A stretch of DNA of 64,000 bases from Hyphomicrobiales bacterium (GCA_021775555.1 JAJFHP010000073.1:1-64000); one strand, 5' to 3'. Shown: positions 54,588 to 63,866, counted from the stretch's first letter. Notes: generated from the letters alone by a model not told the origin. Translations and numbers: made by a program.

Positions 54588-55964
54588 GTGTTCGATATCG
54601 GTTCATATTTGAATGGTATCGACGGCTTCTTTTCCGTTGATATGGCGCGCCTGCTCGAACCGGGAATGATCGCGCGATTAGTGCTTCAAGTACTGCTGTT
54701 CATCTGCTCCGCTTTTTTTTCTGGCTCGGAAACAGCGTTGTTCTCGCTGTCGCGGCTGGATCTGCAGAAGCTGCGCCGGGAGCGTCATCCAAAATCGGAA
54801 ACCCTGCACGCATTACTGGATGAGCCGCGGCGCCTGATCATCTCGATTCTGTGTGGCAATGAACTGGTGAATATAGCAGCAACGGTCAATATGGCTGGTA
54901 TCCTGTTGGCGCTCTACGGACCGGAACAGGCCGGGTGGATCAACATCATCGTCATGGTTCCACTTCTCCTGTTATTCGGAGAAGTGACACCGAAAACGAT
55001 CGCCGCGAGCAATCCCATTCGTATCAGCACCGGTATCGTTGCCTCGCCGCTGGCCTTGTGGAGCCGAATAATCACACCTCTCAGACGCTTCGTCCGCGTG
55101 GCTGCAGGCAGTATCACCACCTGGATTGTGGGTGGTGAGCAGGCACCTGAAAACCTCCTGCGTGTCGATGAATTCCGTGCAGTTCTGGAAGACGTGGCAG
55201 AAGAGGGAGTGCTTGATGCGACCGAGCGGGTGCTCATCGATAATCTTCTGGAGGCAGGCGAGACAGAAATCGTCGAAATCATGACCCCCAGAACCCGGAT
55301 CGAATTTCTGGAGATCGACACACCTGTGCCGGAGCTGTTCGAACAATTCAAGGCTTTCCAACACCCCCGCGTCCCCATCTGCCGCGACCGCGCCGACAAT
55401 TTTCTTGGCTTCTTGCATGCGGAAGACGTCCTCAAATGGACCTTGGACGGCGTGGATCTCAATACGCTGCGCATGGAAGAAATCATGCATGATCCGGTGG
55501 TGGTTCCACCGACCAAGAATGTTGACGAATTGTTTGACTTCTTCCAGGCAAACAACGCTCGTGCCGCCATCGTTCTGAATGAGTTCGGCGGGGTTGATGG
55601 ACTCATCACCATGCGAGACATCATCAAATTCATCTTCGGTGAAATATCAGAGAGTGTCCCGAGTCAGGCCTATTACCAGGAACATGATGAGAATGTTTAC
55701 GAAGTCCCCGGCGATATGAAGCTGACGGATTTCAACGACCTCACCAATTTCGGTATTGAAGACCCCCGGATGACGACGATCGGTGGAGTGGTATTTCGTC
55801 ATCTCGACCGCTTGCCGCACACGGGCGACGCAGTGGTCGTCGACGGCTACGCCGCGACAGTGCTGGAGATGGAAGGCCACCGCGTGGCCCTTGTGCGCAT
55901 CGCCAAGAATGTAGACTCGACCGAAACGACTTCGTCCGAGCTGGATGACAGGGCAGAGGCATGA
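54588..55964 (+). CDS. CNNM/CorC-type membrane protein (DUF21-CBS), copy 1
   Basis: The 458-residue protein has an N-terminal DUF21 domain with about four transmembrane segments (residues 30-50 and 90-180, including CSAFFSGSETALFSLSRLDL). A CBS pair follows (about 230-360, IMTPRTRIEFLEI and IMHDPVVVPP), then a CorC_HlyC C-terminal domain (about 375-445). The family includes Mg2+/Co2+ efflux proteins. The GTG start at 54588 follows GGAGAGTTC. It overlaps the next gene by four bases. Confidence 0.9.
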   Translation: MFDIGSYLNGIDGFFSVDMARLLEPGMIARLVLQVLLFICSAFFSGSETALFSLSRLDLQKLRRERHPKSETLHALLDEPRRLIISILCGNELVNIAATVNMAGILLALYGPEQAGWINIIVMVPLLLLFGEVTPKTIAASNPIRISTGIVASPLALWSRIITPLRRFVRVAAGSITTWIVGGEQAPENLLRVDEFRAVLEDVAEEGVLDATERVLIDNLLEAGETEIVEIMTPRTRIEFLEIDTPVPELFEQFKAFQHPRVPICRDRADNFLGFLHAEDVLKWTLDGVDLNTLRMEEIMHDPVVVPPTKNVDELFDFFQANNARAAIVLNEFGGVDGLITMRDIIKFIFGEISESVPSQAYYQEHDENVYEVPGDMKLTDFNDLTNFGIEDPRMTTIGGVVFRHLDRLPHTGDAVVVDGYAATVLEMEGHRVALVRIAKNVDSTETTSSELDDRAEA

Positions 55965-57415
55965 CGATGGATCCGTTTCTGGCCATTCCACTGATGATCG
56001 TCCTGTTGCTTCTTAAGGGCTTTTTCTCCGGCTCTGAAATCGCGCTTGTGAATGCCGACAAGATCAAGCTCCGCCATGCGGCGAAGCAAGGGAACCGGGG
56101 CGCTGAGCTGGCCGTAAAGCTGTTGCAGAAACCCGAGGTCATGCTTAGCACGACCCTTGTCGGGACCAATATTTCGACTGTTGCATTAACAACCATTGGC
56201 ACGCTCCTGATGGTCGACTGGTTTGGCCAACGTGGCGATTTATATGCGTTCCTGGCTTATACTCCGCTGTTTCTGGTGTTGGGTGAAATCGTCCCAAAGA
56301 GTGTTTATCAGCAAAAAGCGTCAGCAATCACGCCGTTCATCATCTTCCCGCTCAATTGGAGCGCCAAGCTGTTTTATCCGGTGATTTTCGTCTTTTCGCG
56401 TATCGCGCGGTTCTGTGCCAAGCTCGTCGGTGCAGGCATGACAGAGCAGACACTCTTTATCACCCGCGAACAGTTCCGCACACTCGTCGATATGGCGGAA
56501 CAAAGTGCTGCCCTCAGCGAATCTAACCGTGGCCGCATCCGCCGGGTCATCCGCTTTGCAGACACGACGGTCGCTGAGGCAATGGTTCCAATTGCCCAGG
56601 TTATTTCGCTCGACCGGGAAAAGATTAGCAAAAAGAGGATGCGCTCCGCCATAGACCTAGTGCGCAAGCACGGATTCAACCGTCTGCCAATATACGATAT
56701 GAACACATCGAACATCACCGGCATCATCACCCTGACCACTTGGGAGATGATGGCGGTTCATGCCAATGAAAAGCCGATAGGCGACATGATCAAACCGGCG
56801 CTCTATGTGGCACCCAATCAAACCATAGACAGACTGCTCCCGGAACTTCGCAAGCGCGAGGACCATATGGCGATCGTCGTCGACGAGTTCGGCTCGGCCG
56901 TCGGTATGATCACCATGGAAGATATCGTCGAGGAGGTGTTGGGCGAGATAGATGTCGGTTACGATTTCGAAGAATACCAGAACAAGAGACGGCATGATAT
57001 CACCCATATTGGCGACGATGTCTATTTCATGGATTCCCGGGTTTCCATTTCCGAGGCCAACGAGGTGCTCGGGATTCACATGCCGACAACGGAATTCCAC
57101 ACATTGGGCGGGCTGGTGATGGCGCGGTTGCGGCGTATTCCGCGTGAGGGAGACTATTTCGTCGAACTGGGCTACAGGCTGACCGTTGCCGAGGCAACGG
57201 AGAGGTCGCTGGTGAAGCTGCGGGTTGAACCCAATGCCGATGCGGAAGCAGCCCGCGAGACCGCCAAGCAGGAACAGCACCCGCTTGTGGAACAAAAAGT
57301 GATACCTCAAAGTGCAGACGAATGCGTTACTGCGGGGAAGGCGGGGAAAAATAAGAATTCTAAAAGAGCGAAACGCGCCATAAAAAAACCCGGCGCTGGA
57401 GGAAAGAGGCATTAA
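55961..57415 (+). CDS. CNNM/CorC-type membrane protein (DUF21-CBS), copy 2
   Basis: The 484-residue paralogue of the preceding gene has KGFFSGSEIALVNADKIKLRHA, then DUF21 membrane segments. A CBS pair (AMVPIAQVISLD, then IKPALYVAPNQTIDRLLPELRKREDHMAIVVDEFG) and a CorC-type domain follow. A Lys-rich C-terminal tail ends the protein (KNKNSKRAKRAIKKP). It overlaps copy 1 (ATGA) and touches ppk2 (TAATG), so the three genes form one operon. Mg2+ handling is a family-based guess. Confidence 0.9.
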   Translation: MTMDPFLAIPLMIVLLLLKGFFSGSEIALVNADKIKLRHAAKQGNRGAELAVKLLQKPEVMLSTTLVGTNISTVALTTIGTLLMVDWFGQRGDLYAFLAYTPLFLVLGEIVPKSVYQQKASAITPFIIFPLNWSAKLFYPVIFVFSRIARFCAKLVGAGMTEQTLFITREQFRTLVDMAEQSAALSESNRGRIRRVIRFADTTVAEAMVPIAQVISLDREKISKKRMRSAIDLVRKHGFNRLPIYDMNTSNITGIITLTTWEMMAVHANEKPIGDMIKPALYVAPNQTIDRLLPELRKREDHMAIVVDEFGSAVGMITMEDIVEEVLGEIDVGYDFEEYQNKRRHDITHIGDDVYFMDSRVSISEANEVLGIHMPTTEFHTLGGLVMARLRRIPREGDYFVELGYRLTVAEATERSLVKLRVEPNADAEAARETAKQEQHPLVEQKVIPQSADECVTAGKAGKNKNSKRAKRAIKKPGAGGKRH

Positions 57416-58332
57416 TGGCCAAGAAGTCTATACAGCAGGTGCAATCATCCAAGGCGAAGGAAGAAGACTCCGAACCGGAGGCAGCGGAATCTTTGCATCG
57501 GGTCGAGCAGATCGGAGCCGATATCAAGGCGAACGTAAAAAAGATCCCCAACAAGATTTACGTCAAAGAACTCGCCAAGCTGCAGATTGAACTGGTCAAG
57601 CTCCAGGAATGGGTCAAAGCCAATGGGCTCAAAGTGATTGTGTTGTTCGAGGGACGTGACGCCGCTGGCAAGGGCGGAACGATCAAGCGTATTACCGAAT
57701 CCCTGAATCCACGGTTTGCCCGTGTCGTGGCGTTGGGGATGCCGACAGAACGTGAAAAGACCCAATGGTATTTCCAGCGTTATGTACCCCACCTACCAGC
57801 GGCAGGCGAGATCGTGCTCTTTGACCGTAGCTGGTACAACCGGGCCGGTGTCGAGCATGTCATGGGCTTCTGCACGGACGAAGAGTATGAGGAGTTTATG
57901 CGCTCATGCCCCGAATTCGAGCGCATGCTGGTGCGCTCGGGAATCAAACTCATAAAATACTGGTTTTCGGTTAGCGATGAGGAACAGGAGCGCCGTTTTC
58001 AGAACCGTATCGTCAATCCAGCCAAACGCTGGAAACTCAGCCCGATGGATCTTGAATCTCGCCGCTGCTGGATTGAGTATTCAAAGGCCAAGGATATCAT
58101 GTTCGCCCACACTGACATCAAGCAAGCGCCGTGGTATGTGGTTGAGGCAGATATCAAGAAGCGCGCGAGGCTGAACTGCATCAGGCACCTACTCAGCCTT
58201 ATCCCCTATGAAGATTTGACGCCCGAACCGATCGAATTGCCGCCGCGAACAGAAAGCGCCAGCTATGTGCGGCCGCCCATGGAAGACCAGAACCTGGTAC
58301 CGGATCAATACAAGGATATTAAGAAGTCATAG
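57415..58332 (+). CDS. ppk2: Polyphosphate kinase 2, class I
   Basis: The 305-residue PPK2 has Walker A GRDAAGKGGTIKRIT, Walker B DRSWYNRAGVE and the lid module (EERRFQNRIVNPAKRWKLSPMD-type). PPK2 uses polyphosphate to phosphorylate nucleoside diphosphates, or the reverse. The N-terminus is charged (KSIQQVQSSKAKEEDSEPEA). It starts one base into the preceding stop (TAATG). Together with ppk1 upstream it gives both polyphosphate pathways in one locus. Confidence 0.94.
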   Translation: MAKKSIQQVQSSKAKEEDSEPEAAESLHRVEQIGADIKANVKKIPNKIYVKELAKLQIELVKLQEWVKANGLKVIVLFEGRDAAGKGGTIKRITESLNPRFARVVALGMPTEREKTQWYFQRYVPHLPAAGEIVLFDRSWYNRAGVEHVMGFCTDEEYEEFMRSCPEFERMLVRSGIKLIKYWFSVSDEEQERRFQNRIVNPAKRWKLSPMDLESRRCWIEYSKAKDIMFAHTDIKQAPWYVVEADIKKRARLNCIRHLLSLIPYEDLTPEPIELPPRTESASYVRPPMEDQNLVPDQYKDIKKS

Positions 58333-58377
58333 CTCTAAGCCTGTGCAAGCAGCTAAATGCAAACGCCAATGGTCTGG

Positions 58378-58599
58378 CTAGCTAAATTCCTTGATCAGCT
58401 TTTTTGCCTTTTTGCGCTGTTTCTTGCAGGTTTTGATCTGGGTCTTGAGCTTTTTACTTTTCTTTTTGGATTTTTCTGACTTGAGATCTTTGACAAGTTT
58501 CCGCTGTTTTTTGTTAAGTTTTTTCAGGACTTTTTTCAACGCATTGCGTTTTTCCGAGCGTTTCAAGCTGAGAGCACGGAACACATTACCTAGCTTCAT
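58378..58599 (-). CDS. Small lysine-rich helical protein
   Basis: The 73-residue protein has 27 lysines and an alternating charged pattern suited to a long helix or coiled coil (LKKVLKKLNKKQRKLVKDL and following), with a single cysteine. A ribosome site GAGGAG is present nine bases before the ATG at 58599, supporting a real gene. It converges on ppk2. No family is recognised; a polyanion-binding role, perhaps for polyphosphate or nucleic acid, is inference. Confidence 0.65.
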   Translation of the reverse strand: MKLGNVFRALSLKRSEKRNALKKVLKKLNKKQRKLVKDLKSEKSKKKSKKLKTQIKTCKKQRKKAKKLIKEFS

Positions 58600-58684
58600 T
58601 TGATTGACTCCTCTTTGCAGCGAAATGCTGCCCCCTTGCTACTTCATATCAAAAAGTTGTTGCTATTTCGTATCATTGGCCCGC

Positions 58685-60472
58685 CTACACCGCTTCGAGG
58701 TCTTCCTGATCAAGGCTGATCAACTCCTCTGCTTCCATCTCGGCAGCATCGCTTGAACCGAACAGCGTCCTGGCAATATCCGTGAGGTTCCAGATGGCAT
58801 TCCGGACATAGTTGTGATCATTCATCAGGGAGGTACCCATCACGGAGGTGATCCTTCCTTTTCGAATAAGCTTGTCCAAGGTGCCGTCAACAATGCTGCT
58901 TTCCTCGTCAATCGCGACGCGATAGACGTCGAGATCTATGACATTGCGCTCATCCTCCTCGGTATTTCGTATGTCGTTGATATCCCGGAGCAACGTCGCC
59001 AGTTGAATTCTGAGGGCGTTGTATTCGCGGCGAATATCATCATCCTTATCGACCATGTAGCGGGTAATATTCTTGCGCAGATGCTTAATGCTTTTTACCA
59101 CCAGGACGGTCTGGCGGCAGGCCTGACGCAAGCGGTAGAGCTGGTCGGATAACTCCGGCGGAACGTCGCCTTGAGCGCGGCTGATGAATTCCAGGATTTT
59201 GGCGTAAAGTGCCTTGACCTTCCGCTCATAAATGCTGTCGAGGTCGAAATCGTGGATTTCGCGGTCGTTATTTATGAAGTCCTCCAGATCATCCGCCGTC
59301 AAAATTTCCGTGCGATGTAGATTGATGCCATGCGCAATAATCTCGAAGGCATTGTCATAGAGGTGAATGGTTTCATTCCTAACTGCCTCAAGAAGGGTTT
59401 CGGGAAAATCTAGCACCGAGTCCATGAGATATTTTGGCTCGACGACATCGACCTTCGGCGCCGGGATAATCCGCTCGAGAAAGCTCACCAGCTGTTTGAC
59501 GAAGGGAACCAGGACAGCGACGCCTATCACGTTGAAGATAGTGTGAAACACTGCGAGTTTCAGCGTGTAGTCATCGGCGCTGATGCCTACGGCATTCGCC
59601 GTCGTATCGACCGCAAACATGATTTGTTGAATGAAGGCGATGGCAATAATGCCGGTAATCACATTGAAGATCAGATGGCCAGCCGCCAACCTCTTGCCTT
59701 GGTAGTTCGAGCTCATGGCGCCGAGAATTGCAGTGATGGTCGTGCCGACATTGGCACCAATTGCGAGTGCCAGCGCATTCTCATAAGTAACCTGCTGAGC
59801 CGCCAAAGCTGTGATGATCAGCACCAACGTGGCATGCGAGGATTGCATGACAACGGTTGCGAACACGCCGATACCCGCAAAGGCAAACAATCCGGCATAT
59901 CCGGGTAGCGCGAACTGAGTCAGATCAATGGTCGACCGGAAAGCCTCAAAGCCCTCTTTCATATGGTGGATGCCGAGGAATAAAAATCCCAGTCCGGCCA
60001 GTATGTAGCCAATGCCCTTCATCGAGCGGTTCTTCTGGAAAACCAAAACAATGCCGAAAACAAGCATTGGCATGGCATAGGCGGAAATCTTTACTTTGAG
60101 ACCAAAACCGGCGATTAGCCATGCGCCCGTAGTGGTACCGATATTGGCGCCGAAGATGATGCCAATTCCAGAGGCGAGTGCGATCAGCTCCGCGCTTAAG
60201 AACGAAATCGTAATTACCGAAACAAGAGAACTCGATTGCATGATTGTCGTTGTGACGATACCGAAAGAAATCGATTTCCAAAGTCGGTCTGTCGTGTTGT
60301 TCAGCAGTTTCTCCAGCAAACCGCCCGTAAAGGCGCGGAAGCCTTCTTCAAGAAACAGCATCCCGAAAAGGAAAATGGCGACGCCTGCCGAAATCTGATT
60401 GAAATCGGGACTGATCCAAAACCCATAGATCAGCAAGATGAATATGACGGGTAATATTATACGCCGGATCAT
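58685..60472 (-). CDS. Na/Pi cotransporter family protein with PhoU-like domain
   Basis: The 595-residue protein has an N-terminal Na/Pi-II-type membrane domain with two QSS repeats (IMQSSSLVSVITISF and VMQSSHATLVLIITALA). A C-terminal cytoplasmic PhoU-like helical region starts near residue 345 (TLLEAVRNETIHLYDNAFEIIAHG). It is expected to cotransport Na+ with phosphate. It completes the phosphate/polyphosphate island and starts at an ATG at 60472. Confidence 0.9.
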   Translation of the reverse strand: MIRRIILPVIFILLIYGFWISPDFNQISAGVAIFLFGMLFLEEGFRAFTGGLLEKLLNNTTDRLWKSISFGIVTTTIMQSSSLVSVITISFLSAELIALASGIGIIFGANIGTTTGAWLIAGFGLKVKISAYAMPMLVFGIVLVFQKNRSMKGIGYILAGLGFLFLGIHHMKEGFEAFRSTIDLTQFALPGYAGLFAFAGIGVFATVVMQSSHATLVLIITALAAQQVTYENALALAIGANVGTTITAILGAMSSNYQGKRLAAGHLIFNVITGIIAIAFIQQIMFAVDTTANAVGISADDYTLKLAVFHTIFNVIGVAVLVPFVKQLVSFLERIIPAPKVDVVEPKYLMDSVLDFPETLLEAVRNETIHLYDNAFEIIAHGINLHRTEILTADDLEDFINNDREIHDFDLDSIYERKVKALYAKILEFISRAQGDVPPELSDQLYRLRQACRQTVLVVKSIKHLRKNITRYMVDKDDDIRREYNALRIQLATLLRDINDIRNTEEDERNVIDLDVYRVAIDEESSIVDGTLDKLIRKGRITSVMGTSLMNDHNYVRNAIWNLTDIARTLFGSSDAAEMEAEELISLDQEDLEAV

Positions 60473-60837
60473 GCATGTTCCCCGAATCTACGCCAATGAT
60501 CATCCGTCCAGGGTCGCTATTCTTATTTCATTGCGCCGATGCTCACTATCGCTGGCCAAGCTGCTATGCCCAATGACCCCCCATTTCAGTTAGAGAGATA
60601 AACCGACGAAAAACGCGCTAGCAATAAATGCACGTGCGTACACTTCCTGCCATGACCTATGTCAAGATTATCCGAGCGTGGTTCTATGGCAAGAACAGTA
60701 GCTTCCAAGTGTTTGCACAGCCAGGGGGACGCATTGGAGACAGCTGCGCTTGTCTTTATCCACAATTTTGGTTCCCCCCGACTATATCCGTTTAGCGCAC
60801 CATTGAGGGCGAGTCGTCGAAGCCCCTCGAACGGTGA
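60473..60837. other. Noncoding stretch upstream of the Na/Pi cotransporter gene
   Basis: No supported gene is present. It contains an FNR-like sequence on the minus strand (TTGACATAGGTCAT, 60652-60665), an 8-base palindrome GCACGTGC (60630-60637) and one isolated TTATCCACA. None is strong enough alone to call a regulatory feature. Confidence 0.5.
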
Positions 60838-61065
60838 CTAACGTGTATCAGTTGCGATAGCTGCCTCACCGTTGAAGTCGACAACGCCGTCCTGAATAGC
60901 GAAGCAGGCAAGCCGGATATATTTCGGGATTTTCACTTTATTCCCGCCTCGCTCGCCCTTTTCATAGTACTGGATCATGCGCTGCTTGAGACCAAGCAAC
61001 TCAGCTGCCTCGCGTTGATTGAGACTGAGTGATTTGCGCCATTGTTGAAACTCAATTGGACTCAT
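60838..61065 (-). CDS. Small helix-turn-helix (Xre-type) regulator
   Basis: The 75-residue protein consists largely of one helix-turn-helix: FQQWRKSLSLNQREAAELLGLKQRMIQYYEKGE. This is the Xre/Cro type, followed by a short helical and acidic tail (VKIPKYIRLACFAIQDG). It is a stand-alone regulator with no antitoxin partner evident. Its target is not shown by the sequence. Confidence 0.82.
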   Translation of the reverse strand: MSPIEFQQWRKSLSLNQREAAELLGLKQRMIQYYEKGERGGNKVKIPKYIRLACFAIQDGVVDFNGEAAIATDTR

Positions 61066-61439
61066 CAGCGTCTGCCCTGCTCTCTCCAGTTCATCCTTCT
61101 AATTCTGGAAAGGTCGTCCAGTTATATTCAATCCAGAAAGCACATCTACAGCTGGATGAGCCCTGGGCGAACTACTCGACCATATAATTTTCATTTTCCC
61201 TTGGGCCTGTGCCGATGCCCACGATCTGACTGATCATATCCGTCAGCAAGGTGAACGTAATTGATCTAAGTTATCGCCAGATGAGAGAAGTGGTGGGGTG
61301 CCGCAGCGTCGAATATTCCAACTGATGTCAACAGACAGGATGCCTCGTCCGCTGAGGATCATATGCCGGTAAGATGACATCGTGCTGAACGAGTTGAAAA
61401 ATCCGGTGTGGACACTACGGGCGTCACGGCAGAGGCTTG
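61066..61439. other. Noncoding stretch between Xre and Crp/Fnr genes
   Basis: No gene is supported. It contains TTGATCTAAGTTAT (61261-61274), one half of which matches the FNR-type box and the other only partly. The remainder shows no feature I can defend. Confidence 0.5.
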
Positions 61440-62171
61440 CTAGTTGAGATTGTTGTGAAGTTCGTCGACGAGGCGATCAAACCTATCAATGCGCACCGTG
61501 CTGCCGGACAGATTGATGAGACCGTCATCCTTTATTTCTCGCAAAATTCGCGATACTGACTCGGGCCTGGCACCGATCATGTCTGCCAGGTCGCGCCATG
61601 CCAGCGGTAGATCGAGAGATAAAGTGCCGTCGCTGGCGGTCTTGCCATAGTGATCGAGCAGCAAGATAAGGAGGTGGATGATTCGTGTTCGAAGGCTCAG
61701 GGCCGCGATCTGGAACATACGTTCCTCGGCCTCGCCAAAAGCCTGTGCGGTATGCTCCAAGAATTTCATGCCCAATCTGGGATTGCTAACCAGGAGGAGG
61801 CGCGTGGTCGATGCATTCACAAAGCAGATTCGAGCATCCTTGATCACCTTGGCAGTCGCTCGATGGTTCTCCTTCGCCAACAACGGTCGGTAGCCAAGTG
61901 AGTCACCTTGATGAGCGAGGCGGACAATCGCCGACTGCCCCATTTCATCGATTTTTCGGACGGCGACCAAGCCACGTTCAACGAGATAGAGACCCTTGCA
62001 TGGATCCCCTTGCATAAAAATAATGCTCCCCGCGTCGTAGGTCCGGCAAACGACGTTACGATTGAAGATTTCAATCTCGGCAGGCGTCAGGGCGTCCCAC
62101 TCAGTCTTGGTGCGGTGACGCGCATCCAGACAGGGGCCCGTCGCATCGTTTTCGGGTCGTTCATCGTTCAA
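61440..62171 (-). CDS. Crp/Fnr family transcriptional regulator
   Basis: The 243-residue protein has a cyclic-nucleotide-binding-like N-terminal domain (SIIFMQGDPCKGLYLVERGLVAV) and a C-terminal winged helix-turn-helix, LAWRDLADMIGARPESVSRILREIKDDGLI. Its recognition-helix residues E and SR match those of FNR, which bind TTGAT half-sites. The Fe-S cysteine cluster of FNR is absent, as in FixK-type proteins. It is a candidate activator for the FNR-type box before ppk1. Confidence 0.88.
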   Translation of the reverse strand: MNDERPENDATGPCLDARHRTKTEWDALTPAEIEIFNRNVVCRTYDAGSIIFMQGDPCKGLYLVERGLVAVRKIDEMGQSAIVRLAHQGDSLGYRPLLAKENHRATAKVIKDARICFVNASTTRLLLVSNPRLGMKFLEHTAQAFGEAEERMFQIAALSLRTRIIHLLILLLDHYGKTASDGTLSLDLPLAWRDLADMIGARPESVSRILREIKDDGLINLSGSTVRIDRFDRLVDELHNNLN

Positions 62172-62655
62172 AAATGCCTCGTCTATCGCCTCAACTCCAG
62201 GCTTTTTCCTTTAATCCGAACTAGTTCATAGAATAGCATGCCAACAGTCCAGTTGGGGTTAATCCCTATTCATTGGACACATGTGCTCCAAATTTACGCA
62301 CAAATTGCGTCCGGCGGTAGGGCTTCCTTCTCAGTATAGGAACCAATAGCTGCCAACACAGGGTAGTGGCTTGGTCCGAATCATTTCTGGTATTGAGTCA
62401 TTTGTTTGAAAAGAAAATACAGGGATGAGAACAGCCTTTGTATGAAACCAGCGCATGTCCGCTAATGGCACAAAGCAGACATTCCAGCCTATGTGGGTTT
62501 ATGTCCGCTATTGGGGGTAAAGCTGACATTCTGAGGGTGCGTGATTTATGTCTGCTTATGACCCAAAGCGGACATCAGGACAGATCAAAAAACCTTGGAG
62601 CAGATTAGGTCATTAACGTTTTGCTAATTCATCCTGCCTCACTGTTTGTTTCTGA
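62172..62655. other. Noncoding stretch with repeat copy C
   Basis: The 484-base stretch has no supported gene. It contains repeat copy C (62455-62575). Confidence 0.6.
62455..62575 (+). repeat. Paired-hairpin dispersed repeat, copy C (three hairpins)
   Basis: Three hairpins with ATGTC(C/T)GC arms: 62455-62482, 62501-62529 (loop TTGGGGGTA) and 62548-62575 (loop ATGACCC). The last two have the order of copies A, B and D; the first is an extra hairpin. Mismatches in the arms indicate decay. Confidence 0.82.
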
Positions 62656-63099
62656 ATGTTGCCATGGATTCGTGAGGTTGACCACGTGCAAGGAAACAGA
62701 GACGACAAATACACCCAAAACATCCGTGATGCCCTTCTGGATGATCCACAGTTGCTGCGCCTACTCGGCGGTACTCATATCTTTGAAGACACCGAATACC
62801 ACCCAACGTCCCCGCATATAACAATCGGCCAATCCAGACCTCTCGACTGGAGTGCCGGCCACAAAATAAAGGGACAAAGGACCGTAACACTCCAGATTTG
62901 GTCCAATACCCGCGAAAGAGCATTGGCTCAGAAGCTTCTCGACTCAGCTAATCAAGCTCTTGAGACCGCTGGGTTAATGGGAGGCAATTCCCCAATCCAG
63001 CTCAAGCCTGAATATTCAGGTTCCAGACAAGTTCCTGAAAGCAAAGAGATCCACGGTATCCTCCGTTATAACGCAATGAGCCAAACTAAAGCTGCGTGA
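62656..63099 (+). CDS. DUF3168 family phage-tail protein, orphan
   Basis: The 147-residue protein resembles the DUF3168 family of phage or gene-transfer-agent head-tail completion proteins. LLDDPQLLRLLGG, HPTSPHITIGQSRPLDWSAG and TVTLQIWSNTRERALAQKLLDSANQAL fit that fold. No other phage structural gene is in this window, so it looks like a relic. The start is uncertain: ATG at 62656 or GTG at 62686. Confidence 0.72.
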   Translation: MLPWIREVDHVQGNRDDKYTQNIRDALLDDPQLLRLLGGTHIFEDTEYHPTSPHITIGQSRPLDWSAGHKIKGQRTVTLQIWSNTRERALAQKLLDSANQALETAGLMGGNSPIQLKPEYSGSRQVPESKEIHGILRYNAMSQTKAA

Positions 63100-63171
63100 G
63101 CAGTGAGGGCTGCTTTTAGCGCAAGCGGAATATAAATCGTGAGGCAGAGCATGTCCGCTCTGCCTCTCTTC

Positions 63172-63798
63172 TCATACGTCAATCTTTTCCGCTATAGCGA
63201 TAGCATCATCGACTTCGATGCCAAGGTATCGGACTGTGCTTTCCACCTTCGTGTGACCAAGCAAAAGCTGCACAGCTCGTAAGTTACCCGTTTGGCGGTA
63301 AATCAGGGTTGCTTTGGTCCGCCTAAGTGAATGAGTCCCAAAGAGCGCCGGGTCCAGACCGACGCTGATGACCCACTCATCCACCAGTCGTGCATACTGA
63401 CGTGTAGTGAGACTTTTATTTTTTCCGCACCGACCTGCAAACAGGAAGTGGCCGGGGAAATTCTTATGGATGGTGAGATAATCGTCCACCGACTGGCGTG
63501 TCAGCTCTGTTACCTCAAACTTTACAGGCCTGCCGGTCTTTTTCTGGCGTACGGTCGCACGATCAATGGCATAGCCATGAGGTGCAATGTTCTCAATCTT
63601 GAGAGCGACGACATCGCATCCTCGAAGCTTGCTGTCGATGGCCAGGTTAAAGAGAGCCAGATCTCTCTTCTTGCCATCCAATTGCAATTTTGTCCGAATG
63701 GCCCAGACGTGCTTTGGCTGAAGCGCAGGCTTCTGGCCCATCAATTTGCCCTTATTCCAAGGCTCACGCTGAATGAACTGAGAATTGTCGATTTGCAT
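63172..63798 (-). CDS. Short tyrosine recombinase/integrase
   Basis: The 208-residue protein has the catalytic residues of tyrosine recombinases: an Arg (SKLRGCDVVALKI), the HSLRRTKATLIY box (His-x-x-Arg), a further His (LLLGHTKVEST) and the Tyr nucleophile (VRYLGIE). It lacks most of the usual N-terminal core-binding domain, so it is a minimal or trimmed integrase. It may be the last functional gene of an integrated element. Confidence 0.88.
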   Translation of the reverse strand: MQIDNSQFIQREPWNKGKLMGQKPALQPKHVWAIRTKLQLDGKKRDLALFNLAIDSKLRGCDVVALKIENIAPHGYAIDRATVRQKKTGRPVKFEVTELTRQSVDDYLTIHKNFPGHFLFAGRCGKNKSLTTRQYARLVDEWVISVGLDPALFGTHSLRRTKATLIYRQTGNLRAVQLLLGHTKVESTVRYLGIEVDDAIAIAEKIDV

Positions 63799-63866
63799 GG
63801 TTCCTCTCCTTTACTCATGAAGAAGGGGCCAGCATGCGCCATGCATGAATTGAGCAGATGAAATCT

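Noticed and set aside
60652-60665. Minus-strand TTGACATAGGTCAT as an FNR-type box for the Na/Pi gene
   Set aside because: It lies about 180 bases from the start with no matching -10; kept only as a note.
60755-60763. TTATCCACA, a perfect DnaA-box sequence
   Set aside because: A single isolated box with no origin features nearby; expected by chance at this scale.
60659-60841. A 60-residue frame upstream of the Na/Pi cotransporter gene
   Set aside because: No ribosome site and no protein-like pattern.
61261-61274. TTGATCTAAGTTAT as a second FNR-type box
   Set aside because: Only one half matches; the second half differs at two of five positions and no promoter geometry supports it.
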